Assembly (NCBI RefSeq): GCF_029761935.1
Contig: NZ_CP121699.1
Span: 1,364,001 to 1,428,000, forward strand
Direction of reading: 5' to 3'
Source of the DNA: Microbacterium testaceum
GTDB lineage: Bacteria > Actinomycetota > Actinomycetes > Actinomycetales > Microbacteriaceae
DNA length: 64,000 nucleotides
Part shown: positions 1 to 7,485 of the stretch, in pieces
How the letters are laid out: each line of letters begins with the position of its first letter
Position numbering within the stretch: position 1 is the first letter of the stretch
Translations under genes and position numbers: made by a program
Notes under the pieces: generated by a model
What the model was told of the DNA's origin: nothing
What the model saw: the letters and a program-made list of their open reading frames with translations, nothing else
Database searches by the model: none

Positions 1-494
1 GCCTTGAGCGGAAGGCCCGCGGCGTACAGGCGCAGGACCTCGCGCTCTCGAGCGGACAACTGCGCGTCGGCGAACTCCCGATCGCCTTCGACGGCGCTCG
101 CCCACTCGACGTTGTCGAGCACCTCGCCCCGGGCGACGGTGCTGATGGCGCCGAGCACCTCGTGCGTCGGCGACGACTTGCTGACGATCCCCGCGGCGCC
201 CGCGGCGAGTGCCTCGCGCACCGCGGCGGCGCGGTCGGCGACGCTGTGGATGATGACGCTGGAGCCGTCGCGGACGACGCGGTCGACGTTCTCGGAGACC
301 GTCGTGCCGTCACCGAGCGTCAGGTCGAGCACCACGACGTCGGCGGGGTTCGCGGCCGCCGCTTGACGCCAGGACAGGTACGAGGCGACGTTCGCGCCCG
401 AGAAGACGACCTCGGTGGCCTCGGTGCGCGCGAGGGCGGCCTCCAGCCCGAGTCGGACCGACTCGTGGTCATCGATGAGGGCGACGCGCGTCAT
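1..494 (-). CDS. LuxR/NarL-type response regulator (3' end outside window)
   Basis: This is the N-terminal 164 residues of a two-component response regulator; the gene runs off the left edge. The receiver domain is clear: acidic pair D8-D9 in ALIDDHE, phospho-acceptor D57 in VVVLDL, and switch lysine K106 in IVSKSSP. At about residue 145 the text LSAREREVLRLYAAG opens a LuxR-type helix-turn-helix, so it should be a DNA-binding regulator of the NarL/FixJ class. The ATG at 494 is preceded on the minus strand by TACGAT and six bases, the leaderless-promoter spacing seen at many genes here. The cognate kinase is not in the window, so the stimulus is unknown. Confidence 0.9.
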   Translation of the reverse strand, partial: MTRVALIDDHESVRLGLEAALARTEATEVVFSGANVASYLSWRQAAAANPADVVVLDLTLGDGTTVSENVDRVVRDGSSVIIHSVADRAAAVREALAAGAAGIVSKSSPTHEVLGAISTVARGEVLDNVEWASAVEGDREFADAQLSAREREVLRLYAAGLPLK

Positions 495-500
495 CCCCAC

Positions 501-506
501 ATCGTA
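501..506 (-). promoter_or_regulatory. Candidate leaderless -10 element (response regulator)
   Basis: TACGAT on the minus strand ends six bases before the ATG at 494, matching the recurrent TAnnnT-N6-start arrangement of this window. There is no room for a 5' UTR. Confidence 0.45.
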
Positions 507-553
507 TCGGCGCGGGGGCCGCCGCGCGGGTGAAGGTCGCGCGACCCGGCGCG

Positions 554-1813
554 TCAGCGGCGCAGCACCGTGACGGCCTCGACGTGGTGCGAGTTCGGGA
601 AGAGGTCGACACCCCGGATGCCGCGCTCGGCGCGGTACCCGAGTTCGGCGAACAGCGCCAGGTCGCGGGCGAGGGCCACGGGGTCGCACGCGACGTAGAC
701 GACGGCGGACGGGGTCAGCGCGGCGATGCCCTCGACGGCGACCCGGCCCGCACCCGCCCGTGGCGGGTCGAGCAGCACGACACCGCGCTCCAGACGCTCG
801 CGCTCCCGCTCGGAAGCGCCGGCGGCGAGGTTCTGGACGTAGCGATCGACCCGTGCCGTCTCGGCCCGCGCACCGACCCACTCGGCGAGGTTCTCACCGG
901 CGTGCTCCGTCGCCCGGGGGTCGGATTCCACGCTCACCACGCGCGTCGACGACCCGCCCAGCTCGGCGAGCGCGGCGGCGAAGAGGCCGACGCCGCCGTA
1001 GAGGTCGAGATGCATCGCCTCGGGGTCGAGGGCCCCGACCGAAGCGGTGAGCTCCGCCGTGACGAGAGAGGTCAGCGTGGACGCGGCGAGGCGGTGCACC
1101 TGCCAGAACCCGCCCGCATCGACGCGGAAGACGCGCTCACCGACGATCTCGTCGACGACCTCGGGGGCAGCGGTCGAGCGATCGCCCTCGGGCCGCGGCA
1201 GGACGCGCACGCGTCCGTCGGCCGGCTGGACGAGGTCGATGCGCCCGGGGCGCGCTCCCCCGCGCACCTCGGCGGCCGCACGCGCGACGGCCTCTGTCGC
1301 GAGGGGGAAGTCGGGGGTCTCGACGACGTGGTGCGACCGCGCGGCGTAGGCGCCCACCCGGCCCCGGTCGTCGACGTGGAGGCTCACGCGCGTCCGCCAG
1401 CCCGTTCCGTCGACGGACTCGGGGTGATCGGCGTCGCCGGCGGGGCGCACGTCGACCGGCAGCTCGAGCCGGCCCACGCGCTCCATGGCCTCGCGGATCA
1501 CGCGCTCCTTGAGAGCGCGCTGGTGCGCGAGGTCGATGTGACCGAACTCGGCCCCGCCCACGCGTTCCGCGGGATCCACATCGATATCGGCCGAACGCCA
1601 GACGTGCGGACGGCGCTGGGGAGCGGCATCCACCACCTCGACGGCCTCGGCCCGCCAGAACGCCTTCTTGCGGGTGTCGGTCAACCGCGCGCGGACGCGT
1701 TCGCCGGGCATCGTGTCCGAGACGAAGACGACCCGCCCCTCGTGCCGTCCGACGAAGACGCCGCCGTGGGCGATGCCGGTGATGTCGAGTTCGATGAGGT
1801 CGCCGTCGTGCAT
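554..1813 (-). CDS. Class I SAM-dependent RNA uracil-C5 methyltransferase, TrmA/RlmD family
   Basis: The 419-residue protein should transfer a methyl group from S-adenosylmethionine to C5 of a uridine in rRNA or tRNA. An N-terminal TRAM domain (about 1-60) precedes a Rossmann methyltransferase domain: SAM loop HLDLYGGVGLF at about 268-278, VVLLDPPRAG at about 355-364, and catalytic C376 in VYVACDP. The C-terminal FPNSHHVEAV is typical of the family. The four Fe-S cysteines of E. coli RlmD are absent; the matching stretch reads RVGGAEFGHI, so it is probably the cluster-free actinobacterial form. The exact target base cannot be told. The start at 1813 has GGAGG directly upstream. The response regulator lies downstream on the same strand. 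Confidence 0.9.
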   Translation of the reverse strand: MHDGDLIELDITGIAHGGVFVGRHEGRVVFVSDTMPGERVRARLTDTRKKAFWRAEAVEVVDAAPQRRPHVWRSADIDVDPAERVGGAEFGHIDLAHQRALKERVIREAMERVGRLELPVDVRPAGDADHPESVDGTGWRTRVSLHVDDRGRVGAYAARSHHVVETPDFPLATEAVARAAAEVRGGARPGRIDLVQPADGRVRVLPRPEGDRSTAAPEVVDEIVGERVFRVDAGGFWQVHRLAASTLTSLVTAELTASVGALDPEAMHLDLYGGVGLFAAALAELGGSSTRVVSVESDPRATEHAGENLAEWVGARAETARVDRYVQNLAAGASERERERLERGVVLLDPPRAGAGRVAVEGIAALTPSAVVYVACDPVALARDLALFAELGYRAERGIRGVDLFPNSHHVEAVTVLRR

Positions 1814-1958
1814 CCTCCGAGCCTGTCATACGCGGCCGGGAGACCGCCGGGGGCGGGCGCGGCGACGCCCGACCGCCCCCGGCGGGAGGTCCCTGAGCTC
1901 GTCGAGGGGTCCGGGCGGCGCGGAGACCGCCGCCCCCGCACGTGGGTAGCGTTGTCGC
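1814..1958. other. Divergent intergenic region with CCCTGAGC-type repeat
   Basis: This gap between the methyltransferase and maf carries CCCTGAGCTCGTCGA at 1891-1905, a short repeat seen again near 34431 and, in both orientations, at 45120-45181. The maf promoter element lies at its right end. Confidence 0.5.
1947..1952 (+). promoter_or_regulatory. Candidate leaderless -10 element of maf
   Basis: TAGCGT ends six bases before the ATG at 1959. No Shine-Dalgarno sequence is present, which fits leaderless translation. Confidence 0.5.
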
Positions 1959-2606
1959 ATGCGCGTGTGCTTGGCATCCACTTCTCCCGCTCGTCTCATG
2001 CTGCTGCGCCAAGCGGGCATCGAGCCTGAGGCGCGGGCACCCCAGGTCGACGAGGAAGCCGTGATCGCCGAGGTCGAGGCGGACGAGGCCCGGCGCCTGT
2101 CCGCCCCCGAGCACGTGCTGTTGCTCGCGCAACGCAAGGCCGCCGACGTCGCGCACCGCCTGCGCGCCGAGGAGCCCGATTTCGACGGCTTCGTCATCGG
2201 GGGCGACTCGATGTTCGCCCTCGGCGACGAGATCCTCGGAAAGCCGTACACCCCGGATGTCGCGACCGCACGCTGGCGCGGGATGCGAGGGCGCACCGGG
2301 GTTCTGCACTCCGGGCACAGCGTCTTCCGCCTCTCCCCCGGCTCCGAGCCGCGCGAGGCCTTCGCCGTCGCCGAAGCCTCGGTGACCTTCGCCGCCGATG
2401 TGGACGACGCCGAGATCGCCGCGTACGTGGCCACCGGCGAGCCCCTGCTGGTGGCGGGGGCGTTCACCGTCGACAGCCTCGGCGGGGCGTTCATCGAGCG
2501 GGTGGACGGGGACCCCTCGACGGTGGTGGGCATGTCGCTCTCGACGGTCCGCCGACTTGTGCGCGAACTGGGCGGTTCGTGGACCGACCTGTGGAACCGT
2601 TCGTAG
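1959..2606 (+). CDS. maf: Maf-like nucleoside triphosphate pyrophosphatase
   Basis: Maf proteins hydrolyse non-canonical or selected nucleoside triphosphates to monophosphates in the cytoplasm (house-cleaning), and some homologues affect septum formation. The 215 residues begin with the signature LASTSPARLMLLRQAG, followed by the acidic metal-binding stretch PQVDEEAV and the active-site segment VIGGDSMFALGDEILGKP at about 72-89. Its position just before an accA3-type gene matches the mycobacterial order maf...accA3. The ATG at 1959 is the only sensible start. No odd residues were seen. Confidence 0.93.
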   Translation: MRVCLASTSPARLMLLRQAGIEPEARAPQVDEEAVIAEVEADEARRLSAPEHVLLLAQRKAADVAHRLRAEEPDFDGFVIGGDSMFALGDEILGKPYTPDVATARWRGMRGRTGVLHSGHSVFRLSPGSEPREAFAVAEASVTFAADVDDAEIAAYVATGEPLLVAGAFTVDSLGGAFIERVDGDPSTVVGMSLSTVRRLVRELGGSWTDLWNRS

Positions 2607-2671
2607 ACTCCCTCACACGTTTTTCGGCGTTTCTTATCGAGGAGGGTCAAAAGGCCGGGGTGACCCCTCGC

Positions 2672-2677
2672 TAGGCT
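2672..2677 (+). promoter_or_regulatory. Candidate leaderless -10 element of accA3
   Basis: TAGGCT followed by GGGAGG and the ATG at 2684. The six-base gap also reads as a Shine-Dalgarno sequence, but it sits too close to the start to function as one. Confidence 0.45.
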
Positions 2678-2683
2678 GGGAGG

Positions 2684-4450
2684 ATGCCGAAGATCGCCAA
2701 GGTCCTTGTCGCCAACCGCGGCGAGATCGCCGTCCGAGTCATCCGCGCCGCCCGTGATTCGGGGAAGGCCTCCGTCGCCGTCTACGCCGATCAGGACCGT
2801 GACGCGCTGCACACCCGCCTCGCCGACGAGGCCTACGCCCTCGACGGTGCGACCAGTGCCGACACCTACCTGTCGATCGAGAAGATCCTCTCGGTCGCCC
2901 GCCGCTCCGGCGCCGACGCCGTGCACCCCGGCTACGGCTTCCTCGCCGAGAACGCCGACTTCGCCCGCGCCGTGATCGGTGCCGGCCTCATCTGGATCGG
3001 CCCCTCCCCCGACGCCATCGAGGCCCTGGGCGACAAGGTCACCGCGCGCCACGTCGCCGAGAAGGTCGGCGCACCCCTGGCCCCCGGGACCCCCGGCCCC
3101 GTCTCGGGTGCCGACGAGGTCATCGCCTTCGCCAACGAGGTCGGCCTGCCGATCGCCATCAAGGCCGCGTACGGCGGCGGCGGACGCGGGCTCAAGGTCG
3201 CGCGCGAGCTCGACGAGGTCGCCGAGATGTTCGAATCGGCCACGCGCGAGGCGGTCGCCGCCTTCGGCCGCGGCGAGTGCTTCGTCGAGAAGTACCTCGA
3301 CAAGCCGCGTCACGTCGAGACGCAGTGCCTGGCCGATGCCGCCGGCAACGTCGTAGTCGTCTCCACGCGCGACTGCTCGCTGCAGCGCCGCCACCAGAAG
3401 CTCGTCGAAGAGGCCCCCGCGCCGTTCCTGACCGACGAGCAGAACGCCATCCTCTACTCGGCGTCGAAGGCCATCCTGAAGGAGGTCGGCTACGTCGGTG
3501 CCGGAACCTGCGAGTTCCTCATCGGCGCCGACGGCACGATCTCGTTCCTCGAGGTCAACACCCGCCTGCAGGTCGAGCACCCCGTCTCCGAAGAGGTCAC
3601 CGGCATCGACCTCGTGCGCGAGCAGTTCCGCGTCGCCGAGGGCGAGGAGCTCGGCTACGACGACCCGGCCCCGGTCGGTCACTCGATCGAGTTCCGCATC
3701 AACGGCGAGGACCCGGGTCGCGGGTTCCTCCCCCAGCCGGGCCCGATCCACGTGTTCAAGACGTTCGGCGGCCCCGGCATCCGTCTCGACTCCGGCGTGA
3801 CCGCGGGCGACAGCGTCTCGGGCGCCTTCGACTCGCTGCTCGCGAAGATCATCGTGACCGGCCGCGACCGCGCCGAGGCCCTCGAGCGCTCGCGCCGCGC
3901 CCTCGACGAGTTCGAGGTCGCCGGCATGCCGACCGTCATCCCGTTCCACCGCAAGGTCGTCCGCGACCCCGCCTTCACCGCCGAGAACGGCGAGTTCGGC
4001 GTGTTCACGCGCTGGATCGAAACGGAGTTCGTCAACGACATCCCCGCGTGGGACGGCGAGCTCGAAGCCCCCGCCGCAGCCCCCGGCCGCCACACGGTGG
4101 TCGTCGAGGTCGGCGGCAAGCGCCTCGAGGTGAGCCTGCCCGACCGCATCACGGCCGCGGCTCCCTCGGTCGGTCGTCCGGCCGCCGCTCCCCCGTCCCG
4201 CCGCGCCCACGGTGCCTCGCCCACGGCCGGCGCCACCGGCGACGCGGTCAAGTCGCCGATGCAGGCCACCGTCGTCAAGGTGGCCGTCGAAGAGGGCCAG
4301 CAAGTCGTCAAGGGCGACCTGGTCGTGGTGCTCGAGGCGATGAAGATGGAGCAGCCCATCCAGGCCCACAAGGACGGCACCGTCGCGAGCATCGACGCCT
4401 CGGCCGGCACCACGGTCGCCGCGGGGCACCAGCTGCTGCTGATCAGCTGA
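2684..4450 (+). CDS. accA3: Acetyl/propionyl-CoA carboxylase alpha subunit (biotin carboxylase plus biotin carrier)
   Basis: This subunit carboxylates its own biotin with ATP and bicarbonate and hands CO2 to a separate carboxyltransferase (AccD) to make malonyl- or methylmalonyl-CoA. The 588 residues contain the biotin-carboxylase N-domain ([14 protein letters not shown], 10-23), the ATP-grasp glycine loop GGGGRGLKV (164-172), the catalytic [15 protein letters not shown] (about 290-304), and a C-terminal carrier domain with biotinylation motif EAMKMEQ, the lysine being K554. Length and order fit actinobacterial AccA3. No carboxyltransferase gene is in the window. A strong hairpin follows the stop. 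Confidence 0.95.
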   Translation: MPKIAKVLVANRGEIAVRVIRAARDSGKASVAVYADQDRDALHTRLADEAYALDGATSADTYLSIEKILSVARRSGADAVHPGYGFLAENADFARAVIGAGLIWIGPSPDAIEALGDKVTARHVAEKVGAPLAPGTPGPVSGADEVIAFANEVGLPIAIKAAYGGGGRGLKVARELDEVAEMFESATREAVAAFGRGECFVEKYLDKPRHVETQCLADAAGNVVVVSTRDCSLQRRHQKLVEEAPAPFLTDEQNAILYSASKAILKEVGYVGAGTCEFLIGADGTISFLEVNTRLQVEHPVSEEVTGIDLVREQFRVAEGEELGYDDPAPVGHSIEFRINGEDPGRGFLPQPGPIHVFKTFGGPGIRLDSGVTAGDSVSGAFDSLLAKIIVTGRDRAEALERSRRALDEFEVAGMPTVIPFHRKVVRDPAFTAENGEFGVFTRWIETEFVNDIPAWDGELEAPAAAPGRHTVVVEVGGKRLEVSLPDRITAAAPSVGRPAAAPPSRRAHGASPTAGATGDAVKSPMQATVVKVAVEEGQQVVKGDLVVVLEAMKMEQPIQAHKDGTVASIDASAGTTVAAGHQLLLIS

Positions 4451-4468
4451 CGGGCCCCTCCGTTCGAC

Positions 4469-4502
4469 ACGGCGCCGCGCTCCTTCGGGGGCGCGGCGCC
4501 GT
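4469..4502 (+). terminator. Hairpin terminator after accA3
   Basis: ACGGCGCCGCGC at 4469-4480 pairs perfectly with GCGCGGCGCCGT at 4491-4502 around a ten-base loop, 19 bases past the stop codon. Confidence 0.75.
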
Positions 4503-4590
4503 CGTTCGTGGGGGCTGCGCCAGCAACGGCGGGCTGCGGCGCGCTGCGGCGCGCTGCGGTGCCCTGCGGGCTGCGGCGCGTTGCGGCACG

Positions 4591-4659
4591 GCGATAAACG
4601 GCATCCGTACCGAAACACGCCACGACGCCGCGTTTCCCGGCAGAAACAGCGTTTGTCGC
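4591..4659 (+). repeat. Palindromic element family A, copy 1
   Basis: This 69-bp element begins GCGATAAACGGC and ends AGCGTTTGTCGC, so its ends are inverted repeats with one mismatch. It is the most diverged of four copies (others at 4765, 4900, 58082). GC-rich simple repeats of the type GCTGCGGCGC lie just before it, at about 4531-4590. Confidence 0.85.
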
Positions 4660-4764
4660 AAGGGAGCGGCGCGGTCCGGAGCGGCGCGGTCCGGCGCGGC
4701 ACGATCCGACGGGGTGCGGCGGGGCGGGGCACGGTTCGGCGCAGCCGAGCGGCGCAGCCGGACG

Positions 4765-4833
4765 GCGATAAACGGCATCCGTACCGAAACACGCCGCTAG
4801 GCGGCGTTTCTCGACAGGAAGGGCGTTTATCGC
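4765..4833 (+). repeat. Palindromic element family A, copy 2
   Basis: This 69-bp element runs from GCGATAAACGGC to GCGTTTATCGC, with an inner hairpin (CGCCGC...GCGGCG) at its centre. It is nearly identical to copy 3 and close to copy 1. Confidence 0.88.
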
Positions 4834-4899
4834 GAGAGAGGAGGGGGCACGGCCCGCCGGGGCGCGATCAGCCGGGGCGCGGTCCGAGATGGCCAGGCG

Positions 4900-4968
4900 G
4901 CGATAAACGGCATCTGTGCTGAGACACGCCGCGAGGCGGCGTTTCTCGACGGGAACGGCGTTTATCGC
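4900..4968 (+). repeat. Palindromic element family A, copy 3
   Basis: This 69-bp element has ends GCGATAAACGGC and GGCGTTTATCGC and a conserved inner stem GCCGC...GCGGC. The 4451-5082 gap contains no gene. It holds the accA3 terminator, three A elements, GC-rich simple repeats and the lpdA terminator. Confidence 0.88.
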
Positions 4969-5051
4969 GCGGGAGGGAGCGCCTGGAGCCCGCGGATCGC
5001 ACCGCTGTCCCGCGCCTCACCACGCCCGTGCCCGGGCGTCGGATGAGGGGC

Positions 5052-5075
5052 GGATGCCGCGAGGCCGCGGCATCC
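5052..5075 (-). terminator. lpdA terminator of the GGATGCC type
   Basis: GGATGCCGC pairs with GCGGCATCC around a short loop, eight bases beyond the lpdA stop. It belongs to the GGATGCC/GGCATCC hairpin class seen at six gene ends. Confidence 0.7.
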
Positions 5076-5082
5076 GGAGGGC

Positions 5083-6534
5083 TCAGTCCTCGCCGGGGTC
5101 GTCGCGGTCGACGATGTGCATGGCGCGCGCAGCGTCGGTGATGCTCGAGGTCAGCGAGGGGTACACCGCGAACACGCGCGCGACCTGGTCGACGGTGAGG
5201 CGGCGCTCGACGGCGATCGCGATCGGGTAGATGAGCTCCGACGCCTTCGGGCCGACGATCACGCCGCCCATCACGGTGCCGCTGCCCTCGCGGGCGATCA
5301 GCTTGACGAAGCCGTCGGTGATGCCCTGCATCTTCGCGCGGGGGTTCGCCGAGAGCGGGAGCTTACGCACCTTGCCGGCGATCCGCCCCTCGGTGACGTC
5401 CTGCTCGCTGAAGCCGACCGTGGCGATCTCGGGCGCGGTGAAGATGTTGGCCGTGATGCGGCGCGTCTCGAGCGGGATCACGATGTCGCCGAGGGCGTGG
5501 AAGATCGCCTGACGCCCCTGCATCGAGGCGACGGATGCCAGGGGGTAGAAGTTCGTGCAGTCGCCCGCCGCGTAGATGTTGGGCACCGAGGTGCGCGCGA
5601 CGCGGTTGACGCGGATGTGACCGGATGCCGTCATCTGCACCCCCGCCTGCTCGAGCCCGATGCCGGCAGTGTTGGGGATCGACCCGACCGCCATCAGGCA
5701 GTGGCTGCCCTCGATGGTGCGGCCGTCGGAGAGGGTGACGGTGACTCCATCGCCGGTGTTGACGACCGAATCGGCCCGCGCCTTCGCCAACAGGGTCATG
5801 CCGCCGCGCTGGAACACGCGCTCGAGCACGGCCGCGGCATCCTGATCCTCACCCGGGAGCACCTGGTCGCGGCTCGAGACGAGCGTGACCTTGGCACCGA
5901 GGTTCATGTACGCCGAGGCGAACTCGGCGCCGGTCACGCCGGAACCCACGACGATGAGGTGCGAGGGCACCGACTTCATGTTGTAGAGCTGCGTCCACGT
6001 GAGGATGCGCTCGCCGTCGGGCTTGGCCGAGGGGAGCTCGCGGGGAGACGCACCGACCGAGACGACGAGGGTCTCGGCCTCGACACGGTCGAAGTCGGTT
6101 CCGCCGGCCTCGGTCGAGACCACCACGGCGCCGTCGCCGTCGAGACGTCCGTGGCCCGAGATGATGCGGACACCCGCCTCGAGCAACGAGGCGCGCATGT
6201 CGTCGGACTGCTGCCGCGCGAGCGAGAGCAGGCGCTGGTTGACCGCGGCGAGGTTGATCGCCACCTCGGGGGTCAGCGGCTTGCCGCGGTCGTCCTTGGC
6301 GAACAGCTGCACGCCGAGGCTGCTGGCATTGCGGATCGCGACGGCCGCGTCGGCGGTGGCGATGAGGGTCTTCGAGGGGACCACGTCGGTGATGACGGCC
6401 GAACCGCCGACTCCCGCGCGCTCGACGAGGGTGACGTCGGCGCCGAGCTGCGCGGCGGAGAGAGCCGCCTCGTACCCGCCGGGGCCGCCGCCGACGATTG
6501 CGACGGACTGCTTGCGCTCGAAGCTCTGCACCAT
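5083..6534 (-). CDS. lpdA: LpdA-like NAD(P)H quinone dehydrogenase (flavoprotein disulfide reductase family, no redox disulfide)
   Basis: The protein of about 483 residues folds like dihydrolipoamide dehydrogenase: FAD motif VAIVGGGPGGYEAAL at the N-terminus, NAD motif VVGSGVTGAEFASAYMN, and ATIYAAGDCTN-like second FAD site (YAAGDCTNF). It is not a true lipoamide dehydrogenase. The CxxxxC disulfide is replaced by GGSAVITDVVPSKT and the C-terminal HPxxxE base by YPSLTSS. This matches M. tuberculosis LpdA (Rv3303c), an NAD(P)H:quinone oxidoreductase, and the neighbours punA and pmmB match as well. I chose ATG 6534 because CAGAAT lies seven bases upstream; ATG 6543 is an alternative. Confidence 0.88.
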   Translation of the reverse strand: MVQSFERKQSVAIVGGGPGGYEAALSAAQLGADVTLVERAGVGGSAVITDVVPSKTLIATADAAVAIRNASSLGVQLFAKDDRGKPLTPEVAINLAAVNQRLLSLARQQSDDMRASLLEAGVRIISGHGRLDGDGAVVVSTEAGGTDFDRVEAETLVVSVGASPRELPSAKPDGERILTWTQLYNMKSVPSHLIVVGSGVTGAEFASAYMNLGAKVTLVSSRDQVLPGEDQDAAAVLERVFQRGGMTLLAKARADSVVNTGDGVTVTLSDGRTIEGSHCLMAVGSIPNTAGIGLEQAGVQMTASGHIRVNRVARTSVPNIYAAGDCTNFYPLASVASMQGRQAIFHALGDIVIPLETRRITANIFTAPEIATVGFSEQDVTEGRIAGKVRKLPLSANPRAKMQGITDGFVKLIAREGSGTVMGGVIVGPKASELIYPIAIAVERRLTVDQVARVFAVYPSLTSSITDAARAMHIVDRDDPGED

Positions 6535-6639
6535 GGCATCCATTCTGTCAGCGCTGGGCGGATGCCGATGCTCCACACAGCTGCGCCCGACACGATGATC
6601 CGAGGTGTGTGCCGTCTGGCCCGCAGGCCCCGCAGTTTC

Positions 6640-6645
6640 TAGAGT
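6640..6645 (+). promoter_or_regulatory. Candidate leaderless -10 element of punA
   Basis: TAGAGT, six bases (GGGGGA), then the ATG at 6652. Confidence 0.5.
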
Positions 6646-6651
6646 GGGGGA

Positions 6652-7485
6652 ATGTCCAACAGCACCTCACACCCGCTCGACGACCCCGCGGTCGACCCGT
6701 TCGAGATCGCCGCCGCCGCGGCTGCCGACATCGCCCGCCTCTCGGGCGTCGAGCACCACGACATCGCCGTGACCCTCGGGTCCGGCTGGGGACGCGCCGC
6801 CGAGCTCATCGGCGAGGAGACGGCGTCGTTCCCCGCGACCGAGGTCGTCGGTTTCTCCAAGCCCGCCCTCGAGGGGCACGTCGGCACGCTCCGCAGCGTC
6901 CGCACCCCCGGCGGCAAGAACGTCCTCGTCATCGGCGCCCGCACGCACTACTACGAGAACCACGGCGTGCGCCGGGTCGTGCACAGCGTGCGCACCGCGG
7001 CCGCGACGGGTGCGAAAACGATGATCCTCACGAACGGCGCCGGCGGCGTCCGCGAGACGTGGAAGCCCGGCCAGCCCGTGCTCATCAGCGACCACATCAA
7101 CCTCACGGCCGACTCGCCCCTCGAGGGCGCGACCTTCATCGACCTCACCGACCTGTACTCGAAGCGCCTGCGCGACATCGCCCGCTCGATCGACCCGTCG
7201 CTCGACGAGGGCGTGTACACGCAGTTCCGCGGGCCGCACTACGAGACGCCCGCCGAGGTGCAGATGGCCAAGACCATCGGCGGCCACATCGTCGGTATGT
7301 CGACCGCCCTCGAGGCGATCGCCGCGCGTCAGGCCGGCATGGAGATCCTGGGCTTCTCGCTCATCACGAACCTGGCCGCCGGCATCCAGCAGACGCCCCT
7401 CAGCCACGAAGAGGTGCTCGAAGCCGGCCGCGAGGCCGAGCCCGTGATCTCGGCGCTGCTCGCCCGCGTGATCGGCGCGTTGTGA
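6652..7485 (+). CDS. punA: Purine-nucleoside phosphorylase, trimeric type
   Basis: The enzyme splits guanosine, inosine and their deoxy forms with phosphate to the base and (deoxy)ribose-1-phosphate. The 277 residues show the phosphate-site motif VTLGSGWGRAAELIGE, the TNGAGGVRE segment, FRGPHYETPAEV, and the base-contacting GMSTALEAIAARQAG...SLITNLAAGI. It is the PNP/MTAP trimeric class, called DeoD in mycobacterial annotation. It overlaps pmmB by four bases (GTGA), so the two are coupled: the mutase can convert the ribose-1-phosphate made here. Confidence 0.94.
   Translation: MSNSTSHPLDDPAVDPFEIAAAAAADIARLSGVEHHDIAVTLGSGWGRAAELIGEETASFPATEVVGFSKPALEGHVGTLRSVRTPGGKNVLVIGARTHYYENHGVRRVVHSVRTAAATGAKTMILTNGAGGVRETWKPGQPVLISDHINLTADSPLEGATFIDLTDLYSKRLRDIARSIDPSLDEGVYTQFRGPHYETPAEVQMAKTIGGHIVGMSTALEAIAARQAGMEILGFSLITNLAAGIQQTPLSHEEVLEAGREAEPVISALLARVIGAL

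Noticed and set aside
4591..4968. Ordinary intrinsic terminators for accA3 or lpdA.
   Set aside because: Both genes already have separate perfect hairpins next to their stops. Three equal 69-bp copies and an inverted one at 58082 indicate a dispersed repeat.
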